Source: Massariosphaeria phaeospora (taxonomy: Eukaryota; Ascomycota; Dothideomycetes; Pleosporales). Taken from it: a stretch of 64,000 nt of DNA. Position 1 is the first letter of the stretch; each line of letters starts with the position of its first letter. Below are positions 8,845 to 19,891 of the stretch, piece after piece. Where the stretch lies: positions 1,860,001-1,924,000 of the forward strand of contig JAADJZ010000002.1 in NCBI GenBank assembly GCA_011032825.1, given 5' to 3'. The notes beneath the pieces were generated by a model, which did not search any database, was not told where the DNA came from, and saw only the letters and a program-made list of their open reading frames with translations. The position numbers and the translations under genes were made by a program.

Positions 8845-11800
8845 GCCGGTATTTATAAATCTTTTTGGGCGTGTGGTTAGACGAAGGAAGGCCTTTTTTT
8901 TGTAGGGGGGAGAGCTTTCGCGTCGATAAAGTCTCGGAAAAATAGGGGGGTTGGGTATGGATGTTGATCTGATATAATTCGGTTTAGTCTATCTTTTCGC
9001 CTCTACAAATTCTGTTCTCGACATTACTCTGTATCTTTGATACGATAGGGTTTTGTATAAGGCGTGCAGTAGCATTCAAGCGAGCACGCAATGGTCGGCA
9101 TTCGGAGAGATGTGTTTATTGAAGTCTACATGTGTTTTGAACGGGACCGGGCCTTTTCCTACGGATCTAACGTTCAAACATCTACGAGCATAGATGTGCC
9201 GATCGCGAGCTTGCTCCGGTCTCTATTATGGCGATTGCATTCGAGAAAGAAAGAGGCGGAGGAAACAAGAGTCCTGAAACCCGATGACCGTTTACAGGCA
9301 TACCTATGAACAAACCTGACACTGCAAAGTTGCAGACTCCGGAAACCAGTGATAGGCGTTATGGTGGTATGGTGGTACGATGACCAACACTCCCCGCCCT
9401 GGAGAATGTGTGGTCTAGGCTTGTGTCTGCTGTCGAAACTTGAGGCCGAGAAGATCTTGTTGAGCGAACGGCAGGACGAGGCGAGGCTGGACTTTAGATT
9501 GAGGTTGGAGGTTGTTGGGCTGCAGTTCTCGCTTCGGGGATCGGACTTCGGTGTTTGAGATGAGCGATGCGCGATGCACGTGGGATCGCATGCGTGTAGC
9601 CAATGGGAGAGGGCTAATTATTGGGGTAGGAGTAGGTAGAGAAAGAGAACTATTTGTATTAGGTATGGGTAGGGCGAAAGATGGAGGGTTTAGAGATGGG
9701 GTGTCGAGTAGAGGACTGGAGTGGGTGTCAGAGTGTTACCTAGCATGGGGCTCTAGTATGGAGTGTCGATGGGGTTTCGTGCGAGGGCCGTGTTTGAAGT
9801 TCGTGTGTGAATGCGGCGTGGTCTTCAAGAAGGTCCGGATTGCATGCTAACTGCATGGTGCTTATAGTACACTGGGGCACAGTCGATATGCCTCTTAGCC
9901 TTCCAATGGACTCGGCTCGTGCAGCAGCGAGTAGTGCATAACAGCTTTCGAACATCATCCAAACCACTTCGATACGCGAGATGCAGAAGTTGATGTTGTA
10001 GTCACAGACCCATGACGTGACCGAACTCTAAGGCCCCAATCCGAGATCAGCTTGCTGCATTGGTATTTGAGCTCTGCCCGTCTTACGCTTACGTGCCTTT
10101 CCCGTGGACAAATCCGGAAAGACCTGAAAATCGTAAGGCCAAGGCGAAGAGCACTTCGACGTGATCGACCTGTAGCGCGGATCACCACAAAGCTTGTTCT
10201 TCGGGTTGGGAAGTGAATGTACTCCGTACCGTCGGGAAAGTCTGGAATCGGAGTGCTTTCTTGACCGCCTGCCATGTTAGAGCACAGTTAGTGGTGCTCT
10301 TACTCCGGTGGTGTGCCACTGTGCTGCATCAAGTATGGGTATCTGCGTCGGGCTCCGTGGTGTGGCCTGCGTTGAGTGTTGGCTACTTGCGGCGTGGACG
10401 AGGCAGGTTCCATAGCGCTTGGGCGGGAGGCCAACCACTATACTAGTACTTGAGTGCCTATGGTGATACACGACTACTATGTATTTTAGAAACAGATAAA
10501 TAGAGTCCTAGGTGAGCCTCAGAACTGGGCGTCCATCTCCAGAAAACGTGTCTCACATGTACATGTTTCTTTCCCGGTAATTGCGGCTCCGGAAGGGTCA
10601 CGATTGCGCCACGTCAGATGTTTAGTAGCCACGATTGTCATCCGGACCGTTGATGCGGCCCCGGCGTTCATATTCCAAGGCGGAGGATCTCCACGAGTGC
10701 ATGGGTGTTCTTTTGGAGTTTGAAAACGTCAGCTTTAAGGGTCTGACCCGACAACAAGCGAGCGACCGTACCAAGCCGCAGTAGATCAAAGCACGAGGAC
10801 TGAGAGCCTTGTCGGTGGTCCTAATTGACGGGACACTATTGCAGCGCTCATTACTTGCAAACCTGGGATAATAATAATCAACACATGCAATGTGGCTTTT
10901 GAAACCATGCTGCATCATCAGATAAAGTTTGAGAGGCGTCGTCTATCGATAGCGATCATGGACCATAGATTCTCATGAAACAAAGCTTAGGACCATGGTC
11001 GAGTATGTGCGCTACTCCGTTTATCAAGGTGTGACGGCGTTTGTGGTAGTTGAGCGGTACGGATTACCAAGGTTGGACTTCCATGATCTCATCAGCGAAA
11101 CTTCCCCTTCGCTGTCCGGTGAAGAGGATATTCTTAGGGAAAATAGGTGTAGACTATTTATCATCTGCTCATGTTGAATACAGATGCGGTGGTTCCGGTT
11201 GCCTTGGAGCCACAACGATTTATAGCGGTAGCCGATCAAGATCTTTTCAGGTAGAGCCATGACGATTGTCGCCCTGTCAATCTGTCAGCTTGTTAATGCA
11301 TCATGCGTGCCACGATGTTTCTTCAATGCAGCAGATTGGACAATTTATTTATGATGGGACAGTTGCGGTAAACGAAAACAAAATCATGAAACTGGGAACA
11401 GATGTGGTGAAGAGCTGGAATATACAGGCGATCCCAGCGCCCGGATTTGTGTGCCAAAAGGTAGAGTCCTGTGACACTAAGGATATGTACGGCGAATGAA
11501 GCTTAGCTGAGCCTGGTCAAGGTAGGTAGATTGGCGGTGTTTCGAAACTGAAGTGGGAAACGATTTGTTTCGAAAGGAAACAAGAACGTACTCGAGGTGC
11601 TTGATTTCGTTCTTTCAATTCAACCTGAACCTGAACTTATCATACTGGAACGGATCGTCAATTGAACGGGTGTGTTTCGCACGGTGAGAATAAAATCCTA
11701 AGGTTGTCAACAATTGCGTTGTCGGTTCTTACCAGAGACTGCCATCACTAGCTGACCGAACAGACAAGCAGCTCGCACGACTCTACGGAGCTGAAAGTGC

Positions 11801-12546
11801 GGAGTTCGCAAGAGTGACATGGGATCCGCATGCTACGATGTTTTGGTATCGAGTGCGAACCTAGCTTGGTGCCCAAAAGGGGCTGATGCCAGCCTGCCCT
11901 CGGCTTGTACTTGCTGCAGATAAAACTACTTATACGCAGTGGAAAAACTTTCTACCATGTGGCTGAAGCGAAGGGGTACACCTCGTGGCTGAGCGTTAGA
12001 TCCTGGAATGTCTCTGCGCGGCTTTTCAATGGTTACTTTTGAGCCAGTCACCTATCACAGAGACGATCAAACAAAGGGAGAGCCACCTTCGGGACCATGC
12101 AGCCATGGCTGGAGGCTTGAAACAGTTGCGGATGAAGGAGGAAACGAATGTCAAAGACAAGGGACTTTGGACTAGGAAAAGTGGACCGGCGACGTTCGAG
12201 ACGCAAAAACAGTTCACTCCTGTGGCGGTTAGGTAGTAGAGCTGGCGTTACCTGGCGGTGCTCCGTTTCTGCGCGGCACAGCACGGCGCGCAGGGAGCAG
12301 ACTCGTTTTCTGAAGCACAAGCGGAGCGACTATAGAGCTAGGATGATGGAAATCGACCAGCCGTGAACAGGGCGATATGGAAAGGAGACGAGGTCGAGAG
12401 AAGAACCAATATATTGATGGACGGTGGTAGGATAGACTCTAGTGCGGTTGACGGAGGTCTCGTTCGGCGCACTCCCAACTTCCCAAGGTTAGCTCGCGAA
12501 CTGGCCGCTCGGCATTGCTGCAGCATCCATGGATCACTGTGTTGGT
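8845..12546. other. Gene desert, only weak open frames
   Basis: About 3.7 kb with no recognisable gene. Short open frames near 9.1-9.85 kb (plus) and 9.95-10.47 kb (minus) lack known domains. The minus-strand stretch has plausible splice signals (GTAAGAGC...CACTAAC...GGCAG near 10.3 kb) and might be a small or decayed gene. The rest shows no tandem repeat or transposon end. Confidence 0.45.
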
Positions 12547-12579
12547 GACAGGCACACAGGCACACAGGCACACAGGCAC
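12547..12579. repeat. Short tandem repeat, 8-bp unit GGCACACA
   Basis: Three full copies and a partial fourth, in a GC-rich stretch upstream of MSB2. Confidence 0.9.
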
Positions 12580-14351
12580 CAGCAGCGAGCACAGGCCCGG
12601 CTGAGCGTCCGGGTAGGTAACACTGGGAGTCTGGGAGAGTGTGGTGATAATCGAGAGGAGCGCTGTGGAAGGTGTGACGGCGACGCCGCCGTGATGGCAC
12701 GAGGCCCCTCTCGACACCGACAGTCACCCGCCGCCACGCTGACGAGCGTGCTCTCTTCTGGTGTCTGCGTGCGGCGGCGGGAGGGGGGGGACTCAAATTA
12801 AAGACGATATTAGACGCGGAGTGATGGCGCTTGGTGCAGATGAAGGGGCCCATGCTAGTGCGCCCCTTCCGGCCTAGCGCGCCCGGCTGGTGAGGTTTGA
12901 AGGACAACACAGCCCCGGTGCTCCAGTTGAAACAAGCTTGGGCGGATGCAGCTGCAGCGCCGGCGCGGGCTCTGCCATCATTCATCAGCCGGCGCTTCAC
13001 CACCCTCGGCGGCCATCTTGCAAGTTGCTGCCCGTCGCTCTGCCGTTGCAACTGTCGCGACACCCTCCAGACTCCTAGGGCGGGCCCTTTTCCACGCTGT
13101 TGCAACTTGCACCCTGCACTGCTCTGCCCAGTGCCTCTGCCCGCGACCCGTCCCGCGCTTGTCCCGGCGCCTGTCCCCTTTTCGTTGCGTGCGCGCCGTG
13201 GGCCGGTCCAGGGCTGCGATTATTGCTCTGCGAGGGTGTTTGGCAGTTTGATGAACGAAGCGAGGCGGCGAGAACAGGCAAGGCTGGCTCGACGCTGCAA
13301 GGAAGCTGCAGCCAGCGAATTGCACGCCGCGAGTCGGTTGCTTTTGGTACCTTTGCCCATCCAACTTCGGCTCCAATCTGGCCGCTCCTAGCTCCTCGCA
13401 CCGGTTCCTCCTGCTTGACTCTCTCCCGCCTGGGCGCTGGCGGCTGTACTCTGAGCTCACCCGCTCTCGTCTCGCTCCTCATCCTTCCTCCACCACCGCT
13501 CCGCCCTCCTCCCCGTCTCCCTTCACGACAACAACTCGACCGGACGCTGTACGCTCTTGAACGCAGCCCAATCCGCCGTCGCAGTCCCCCTTTCGCCTTC
13601 TCCGCCCCGTGTGTCCCGTCCCGACCAGCTGTACGACCACCTTGCCCTCGGGCACAACGCTCCTTGAAAACGAATTATCCGAATCACGACCTATCTCGAT
13701 TGCCGCATCCTTCGCACGCGTCGTTGTCGCTCTTTCCTGCAGAACTCGTCACGCCTGTCGCCTGTCGCCTGCCACCTGACCGGACCCACCGATCAGGAAC
13801 AAGGACAGCACGTCAACCGACTGCGCAAAGTCCCGCCGCTCTGAGCTTGTCATCTGTTTATATCCGAGGGACGGTTTCTTTGACGTGGACAGCCACGGCG
13901 CCTGGTTCCTTTGTTGCAGGCGCGCGCCAAGGACTCGCCGCGACAGATCCCGTAGTCGTGGGACTGGTCAACGTCCCTTTACCTGCAACTCGACAGCTAC
14001 ACCCGTCGAATATGACGAAGTAAGCTGTTGAGCGAACGAACCGCCGGCGAAGACGATAAGGTCTGAAGTGCCTGGAGCATCGGCTCTCATCCTAGCTGCA
14101 CTGACAGCCTAGTAAGTCTCTCTTGAGAATACAGCGCGCTACATCGTGGCCCCTCTGACATTTCCGCCGCAGGTCCATTCTTTTTTGACCTATATTGGTC
14201 AAGTACACTCGTTTGAAATCAACCCTGACAGTATGCTTCCCATGCCCTTTTGTGCTATCACCCTGACAGCCCCAGATTCTCGAAACCGAACGCAGTTCGA
14301 CACCCTCGAGATATAATATCTTCGACATACCAGTCGAATACAATAATAAAC
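12580..14351. promoter_or_regulatory. GC- and C/T-rich upstream region and probable long leader of MSB2
   Basis: Long open frames here are GC-driven and carry no domain. The stretch from about 13,470 is pyrimidine-rich, like a fungal core promoter. A tiny uORF (ATG ACG AAG TAA, 14012-14023) overlaps a possible 5' UTR donor GTAAGC at 14019. GTATGC at 14231 and CTGACAG ending at 14268 may mark another leader intron. Leader structure cannot be fixed without transcript data. Confidence 0.4.
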
Positions 14352-17300
14352 ATGCCTCGCTCCACGACAATATGGGCCGCTGCGCTGATGTTGGCGAGCT
14401 TCTCTGGCTCAGGCTCGATATTGACGACGGCAGAGGCAATGCCAGCGCCAGGACCGCAGCAGACGGCTGACCGGCCGAGATACTATTTCCCACGACACGT
14501 CAAGCGCCAGGTTGTTACAGAGGTTGTTACAGTTGTTACAAACTCAACGGCACCAGCTTCGTCGACATCCTCCAGCTCCTCTAGCAGCACGCCTGAACTG
14601 GAATCCGGACAGTCTTCGGGCATCTCATCCCTGGTTGACTCGCTGTTCCGTAATACCCCGTCTGTATCTTCGTCCTCGACTAGCGGCACGATTGAAGTAT
14701 CAAGCTCGATTGTACCCGGGGCTACTGCTACTTCGTCATCTACCCCAACCAGGTTGTTCACGCTGCAGCCACCAATCCCTGTATCTTCATTGGATTCGTC
14801 TTCTACGACGGAAGTTAGTTCTACCGCAGGCGCACCAGGCACGACTGTCTCGCCAGCCCCGATCCCCGACTCTCCTGTGGCTCCTTCTCTACCACCATCT
14901 CCTAGCAACGTAGGGTCGAGTGGCGGAATTCCTCAGCCTGTTCTCCCGCCTACTTCGACCGCCGGTTCTTCAGCGATCGTACCGGTCGCATCCGACAGTC
15001 CAGTGCCTAGTTCTACTAGTTCATTGCCTGACAACAGCATCTCGTCTACTTCGTCTAAAGTGTCTCCAACACCGCAGCTCAGTGGACAGGAGAGTTCAGC
15101 ATCAGGTTCAAGTGGTGGTCTGCCAGAGTCAATAATCCAACCGTCATCTTCCGCCACTGTCAATGCGCCATTCTTTGGATCCACAGGGGTGCAGCCTCCG
15201 GCCATCGTGCAGCCCACCGGGTTTCCTGCACTTGATCCATCCCAGATCATCTCATCGCTGGCCCCACTATCCACTATCCTTCCCAGCATCGGATCAAGTG
15301 GCGGCATTCCTTCGTCTGTATTGCAGCCATCGAGCCCCCTTTCTTCCGAGGCGCAGCCTTCAAGTGTTCCTACCATCGGCCCTACTGGTGGCGGCATCCC
15401 CTTACCTGTTATACAGCCAACGACTCTTGTCCCGTCTGTTGCGAAGCCATCCGACCTGCCTATCATCGGTTCATCCGGAGGGATTCCCTTGTCTATTCTA
15501 CAGCCGACGACCCCGCTTCTCTCCGTTTCGGTACCATCAGATATTCCCATCATTGGTTCAACTGGTGGCATCCCTTCATCGATCGTACAGCCAACTACCC
15601 TCTTGCCCTCTGTTGTGGTACCATCAAATAATCCCATCATTGGTTCGACTGGTGGTATTCCTTCATCAATCGTACAGCCAACAAGTCTCTTACCTTCTGT
15701 TGCGGTACCCTCGGATATCCCCATCATTGGGTCGACTGGTGGCGTCCCGTCGTCAATCATACAGCCAACGAGTCTCCTACCTTCTGTTGCGGTACCCTCG
15801 GATATCCCCATCATTGGGTCGACTGGTGGCGTCCCGTCGTCAATCATACAGCCAACGAGTCTCCTACCTTCTGTTGCGGTACCCTCGGATATCCCCATCA
15901 TCGGGTCGACTGGTGGCGTCCCGTCGTCAATCATACAGCCAACGAGTCTCCTACCTTCTGTTGCGGTACCCTCGGATATCCCCATCATCGGGTCGACTGG
16001 TGGCGTCCCGTCGTCAATCATACAGCCAACGAGTCTCCTACCTTCTGTTGTGGTACCGTCGAATATCCCGATTGTTGATTCGACTGGTGGCATTCCCTCC
16101 TCTATTGTACAGCCAACAAGTCTCCTTCCCTCTGTTGCGGAAGCTTCGAATCTTCCTATTATCGGTTCGACTGGTGGCATTCCCTCGTCTGTTGTACAGC
16201 CTACCAGTCTTCTTCCCTCTATGGCGGAGCCTTCGAATATTCCTAACGTCGGAACCTCTGGCGGCCTGCCATCATCGATCGTCCAGCCCTCTCAGCCTCC
16301 TTCGTTGGCACCAGAACCCTCCAGTGGCTCAACAGGAGGGGTGCCGGATTCGATTGTTGCGCCGACCCAGACAGCGCCGACGTCGCAGTTTCCATCCTCG
16401 ACAGGTGGATCGACCGTCCTGGGCCCGTTCATAATTCCGTCAGCGGGCTCAACAGGCGGTTTGCCTGAATCTATCATCCCGCCATCACCGCTGCTTGCGC
16501 CTTCTGAAGTCCCGACCCCGACAGGCACTGTGATTGATCCTCTCGAGCCTACTGGTGTGCTTCCCTCAAACCTGCTTTCCGCACTTCCAACGGGCCCAAG
16601 TGGAGGCCTAACCGGTCCTATAATACTTCCTACAAGCGACGTTCTACTGTCTTCAGATGTCCCTGTCGTATCCTTGACTACTACCGGCATCGTGGTGGGA
16701 ATAACAACTGCTTTCGGGACTTTGGAGAAACCCACCGCAACTGAAATTCCCCCGATCCCAACATCAGAGAGCAAATCTGTATCAGAGGGTCTTCCACTAG
16801 TACCGTCGTTGGCCTCATCCTTGATCTCTGAGGTTCTGCCGTCGCAGTCTCTACTTCCCACGGGCATCATTCCAGTACCATCGTTGGCCTCATCCTTGAT
16901 ATCTGAGGTTTCACCGACACAGCCTCTACTTTCCACGGGCATCATTCCAGTACCGTCGTTGGCCTCATCCTTGATATCTGAGGTTCTGCCGACACAGCCT
17001 CTACTTCCCACGGGTATCATTCCTAGCAGCGGATCAGCAGTCACTGAGTCTGCATCTGGGCCAAGTGCCCCATCATCGGCCCCCCCAGCTGAGATAACTC
17101 CTGCCCCAATTCCTCCCATTGTGTCGGGGTTGTCAAGTGCCATCTCTGCCATCACATCCAATGTCGCCAGTATCATATCGTCGGCCGGCAGTGACCTTCC
17201 CGTCTCGGTACCGGATGTTCCAAGTGTCATCTCCAGCGCCATCTCGAGTGCTGCTTCTGGAATTGGGTCTCAGGTGTCCAGTGCTCTTGTGCCTACTGGG

Positions 17301-18965
17301 ACTATACCTGTTCCTTCGCTCCCACCCAGCAGTCTGATATCGAGCATTGCATCTGGGCTTTCTAGTGATCTAGCACCAGTTCTCCCTGGTACTAGCTCTG
17401 GTATTCTCCCGACCGATCTTCCCGGTGCAAGCTCAAGTTTATTCCCCACTGGGTTGCCGGTCATAAGCTCGGATTATCCCACCAACAGCCCTTCAGCAAC
17501 TTCTGATGTTATCAATACTGAGCTCCCGGAAACAAGCTCCGGCATAATCCCTTCTTTAACTTCAGACACAACCTCTAACACTCTGCCTACTCCACCATCT
17601 GGCACAAGCTTGACTACACTACCGACTGATCCACCGAGTTCCTCCGGAATTGTCCCATCGTCGGGCACTCTATCTGGCACTGGTTCTTCATCCGGCGTAA
17701 CTAGTACATCCGAAATTCCAACGGCGAGTGGAATACCGACGTCGGAAGGGCCTTCCTCGATCGTACCTTCTTCGATTGGGCCTTCTTCGATTGGTCCTTC
17801 CTCGTTAGAGCCTTCTTCAATAGCGCCGTCCTCAATAGCGCCGTCCTCAGCCATTTCAAGTCCGACCGATGTCCCCAGCTCAATCACTCCGTCAGAAACA
17901 CCTGTCAAACCGTCTGTTATCCCGTCTGTGACAAGCACCGAACAAGCTACTATTCCTATCCCGTCATTGCCGGCAGCGATAAGCTCGGATACCAGGACCG
18001 CCCCGCCTATTGCGTCTGTCCACGTGACGGCAACCGATAGCGAGACGCAATACCACGTCGGAACCATCATCATTGCAGAGCCTACTACTATACCTTCCCC
18101 GAGCCCCTCTGCTACCGGCATTCCGAGTGACCTACCGAAGATGATTTCTCCTCCCGATGGTATGCCACTTTCGATTCCCGAGGGAAGATTCTTGGGACAG
18201 ATTGGGTTTAAATGGGCATTGAACTACCCTTTCGTGTCTGCCAACGATGGAGGACATCAGATCTTCACATACCTTCCAATCGCTATTGCCGATGCTTTAA
18301 ACATCAGCCAGTCTGACGTGGTCAATCATGGAATAAAACCCTTCGACACAACGCAATATCAGGGTTTCATTACCAGTCTCGCTTTGTTCACCATACCAGC
18401 GGACCTAAACGGTACACTCGCTGCGCAATTGCGTAATCCCGCCACCCCTTTCTGGCACAACAAGAATGAGACAGTGAACCAGCTGACCAGCCTGATCAAT
18501 ACTGTCTTCCCTCTCCCCGCAGGCAAATTGCCCGGTGAAGGCGGTCAAAGTGAAGTCACAGGTCCTCTTTCTTCGCAAACGGGGGGCTCTGCGGACGGTG
18601 GAGGCCTGGGAGGCGACATGGGCAACAGCAAGACGGTCAACCCGACTAGCGCTGCGGTTGCAGCCGGAGCTGTCATGGGAGCCATCGCTTATGGTGCTGC
18701 CATGTTCTTTGTCGCACGCAGGTACAGGAACAGGAAGATGTCTCATGCACGATCAAGCTCAGTGCCAAGTACTGGCCGTTTCACCTATGGGTCAACGTCT
18801 GGTGGTGGTGTTGGTGCTTTCATGTCAGGTGGTCGCGGATTTGGCGGACGCTCCACTCCCGGCGGACGAGAGAGTCGAGGAAGCAGCAGCAGCAACGGTC
18901 GGAGTATTCGAACGCAACAGATCTCAGCTCCAGTGATGGCGGAGAACTCGCTTGGCTGGAACTGA
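14352..18965 (+). CDS. MSB2: Msb2-type signalling mucin (cell-surface sensor upstream of MAPK)
   Basis: Single exon, 1537 residues. The start chosen is the ATG at 14352, which opens a signal peptide (MPRSTTIWAAALMLASFSGS). A dibasic KR about 60 residues in may be a Kex2 site. A very long Ser/Thr/Pro-rich mucin region contains two tandem repeat arrays. Next is the conserved extracellular domain typical of Msb2/Hkr1 (MISPPDGMPLSIPEG, GFKWALNYPFV, IFTYLPIAIADAL, FITSLALFTIP), then a single membrane segment (AAVAAGAVMGAIAYGAAMFF) with a short basic cytoplasmic tail. In yeast and plant-pathogenic fungi, Msb2 senses osmotic or surface cues and signals through Cdc42/Sho1 to filamentation or Pmk1-type MAPK. 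Identity rests on the C-terminal domain and architecture. Confidence 0.88.
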   Translation: MPRSTTIWAAALMLASFSGSGSILTTAEAMPAPGPQQTADRPRYYFPRHVKRQVVTEVVTVVTNSTAPASSTSSSSSSSTPELESGQSSGISSLVDSLFRNTPSVSSSSTSGTIEVSSSIVPGATATSSSTPTRLFTLQPPIPVSSLDSSSTTEVSSTAGAPGTTVSPAPIPDSPVAPSLPPSPSNVGSSGGIPQPVLPPTSTAGSSAIVPVASDSPVPSSTSSLPDNSISSTSSKVSPTPQLSGQESSASGSSGGLPESIIQPSSSATVNAPFFGSTGVQPPAIVQPTGFPALDPSQIISSLAPLSTILPSIGSSGGIPSSVLQPSSPLSSEAQPSSVPTIGPTGGGIPLPVIQPTTLVPSVAKPSDLPIIGSSGGIPLSILQPTTPLLSVSVPSDIPIIGSTGGIPSSIVQPTTLLPSVVVPSNNPIIGSTGGIPSSIVQPTSLLPSVAVPSDIPIIGSTGGVPSSIIQPTSLLPSVAVPSDIPIIGSTGGVPSSIIQPTSLLPSVAVPSDIPIIGSTGGVPSSIIQPTSLLPSVAVPSDIPIIGSTGGVPSSIIQPTSLLPSVVVPSNIPIVDSTGGIPSSIVQPTSLLPSVAEASNLPIIGSTGGIPSSVVQPTSLLPSMAEPSNIPNVGTSGGLPSSIVQPSQPPSLAPEPSSGSTGGVPDSIVAPTQTAPTSQFPSSTGGSTVLGPFIIPSAGSTGGLPESIIPPSPLLAPSEVPTPTGTVIDPLEPTGVLPSNLLSALPTGPSGGLTGPIILPTSDVLLSSDVPVVSLTTTGIVVGITTAFGTLEKPTATEIPPIPTSESKSVSEGLPLVPSLASSLISEVLPSQSLLPTGIIPVPSLASSLISEVSPTQPLLSTGIIPVPSLASSLISEVLPTQPLLPTGIIPSSGSAVTESASGPSAPSSAPPAEITPAPIPPIVSGLSSAISAITSNVASIISSAGSDLPVSVPDVPSVISSAISSAASGIGSQVSSALVPTGTIPVPSLPPSSLISSIASGLSSDLAPVLPGTSSGILPTDLPGASSSLFPTGLPVISSDYPTNSPSATSDVINTELPETSSGIIPSLTSDTTSNTLPTPPSGTSLTTLPTDPPSSSGIVPSSGTLSGTGSSSGVTSTSEIPTASGIPTSEGPSSIVPSSIGPSSIGPSSLEPSSIAPSSIAPSSAISSPTDVPSSITPSETPVKPSVIPSVTSTEQATIPIPSLPAAISSDTRTAPPIASVHVTATDSETQYHVGTIIIAEPTTIPSPSPSATGIPSDLPKMISPPDGMPLSIPEGRFLGQIGFKWALNYPFVSANDGGHQIFTYLPIAIADALNISQSDVVNHGIKPFDTTQYQGFITSLALFTIPADLNGTLAAQLRNPATPFWHNKNETVNQLTSLINTVFPLPAGKLPGEGGQSEVTGPLSSQTGGSADGGGLGGDMGNSKTVNPTSAAVAAGAVMGAIAYGAAMFFVARRYRNRKMSHARSSSVPSTGRFTYGSTSGGGVGAFMSGGRGFGGRSTPGGRESRGSSSSNGRSIRTQQISAPVMAENSLGWN
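15705..16052 (+). repeat. Coding minisatellite, 87-bp unit (29 residues), MSB2
   Basis: Four almost identical units start at 15705, 15792, 15879 and 15966; units 1 and 2 look identical and units 3-4 differ by one or two bases. More diverged copies of the same 29-residue unit (core GSTGG-PSSI-QPT-LLPSV) extend on both sides, about 15,440-16,310. Identity at silent sites implies recent expansion. Confidence 0.95.
16800..17024 (+). repeat. Coding minisatellite, 75-bp unit (25 residues), MSB2
   Basis: Three units start at 16800, 16875 and 16950, encoding VPSLASSLISEVLP plus a QPLLPTGIIP-like tail. A second, independent expansion within the same mucin domain. Confidence 0.93.
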
Positions 18966-19891
18966 AGTCAGCCAGCATCTCACTGAACCGCACTATCTCA
19001 CGTCCATCTGTATCATATTCTGACGATTCACGGGACAGGCGCACACAGGACCATTCCGACCATGAGATATGGCCTGCCGATGCCCCCTCCCCACGTGTAA
19101 TTATGTCACGGCGCAGGATTTCGGCCTCGCTTCGCCGAGCATCCTGCTGCATTCAGCCTCATCTATGCTGGAATGATCTAGCCCAGCACTCTCCTAATGT
19201 TCGACACACTCTCTCAGAATCTTGCTCCTATATTCTATTTACTATTTTCTATTTCGCTTCCTAGATACCTGTCTACGCCGTCAGCTGGACCTTTTCACAA
19301 TTAGGGGTTTTTCGGAGAAAGATCTGCGGGCTTCTACTACGCATTGTTGGGAGGGGATCTTGTCCTGATGAGAGTGATGTCCGAAGGTCACGTAAATAGT
19401 GTACGGATGAAAGCCAAAAAAGTTCACCACAAATCAGACTCGTGTGCTGACTGTGAGACCCTTTGTGACCAGTGAACAGCTGCTAGATCTCACGTTCGAC
19501 GGTTGTAGCGATACATGTACAGTTAGTCACCCAGAAACATATTGAAATGGGGTGTCGGCCATGCTCTATCACTGGGCGACCCGGAGCGGGTGCGACCGAC
19601 GCTTTTCGTGGTCCCGCAAACTTGCCGCATCAGGCAGCGGGCCCTGAACCCTGCAGGGCTCTTGGCAGACACCCGGGCGACGTACTGCCCACGGTGGACA
19701 GAACCGCGCAGGTGTACAGCGACAGCCCTCAACGCCGATGCTCCCCTTTCCTTGGGTCTCCCTCGCGCACGCATAATCTCTCCTGCATTTCTCTCCGAGA
19801 TATTGGCCCACCAGCCCACCTTCGCCGACTGGCTTCGACTAGCCACGTCTCATAATACACCCCTCTGCTCAACCCACCTCGAGCCGCGAAC
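18966..19891. other. Intergenic between MSB2 and SEC27
   Basis: Holds the MSB2 3' end and the SEC27 promoter. Open frames at 19.5-19.9 kb on both strands lack domains. No TATA box, repeat or RNA structure recognised. Confidence 0.5.

Noticed and set aside
12338..14023. Long open frames of 255 and 307 codons upstream of MSB2
   Set aside because: GC-rich low-complexity sequence, overlapping open frames on both strands, no domains and no splice-supported extension; better read as promoter and leader.
14250..14351. MSB2 start at 14250
   Set aside because: That codon is GTG; the ATG at 14352 begins a proper signal peptide.
19360..19395. Hammerhead-like core CTGATGAG...CGAAG
   Set aside because: The A after GAA is missing, stem II does not pair and there is no matching cleavage triplet with stems I and III.
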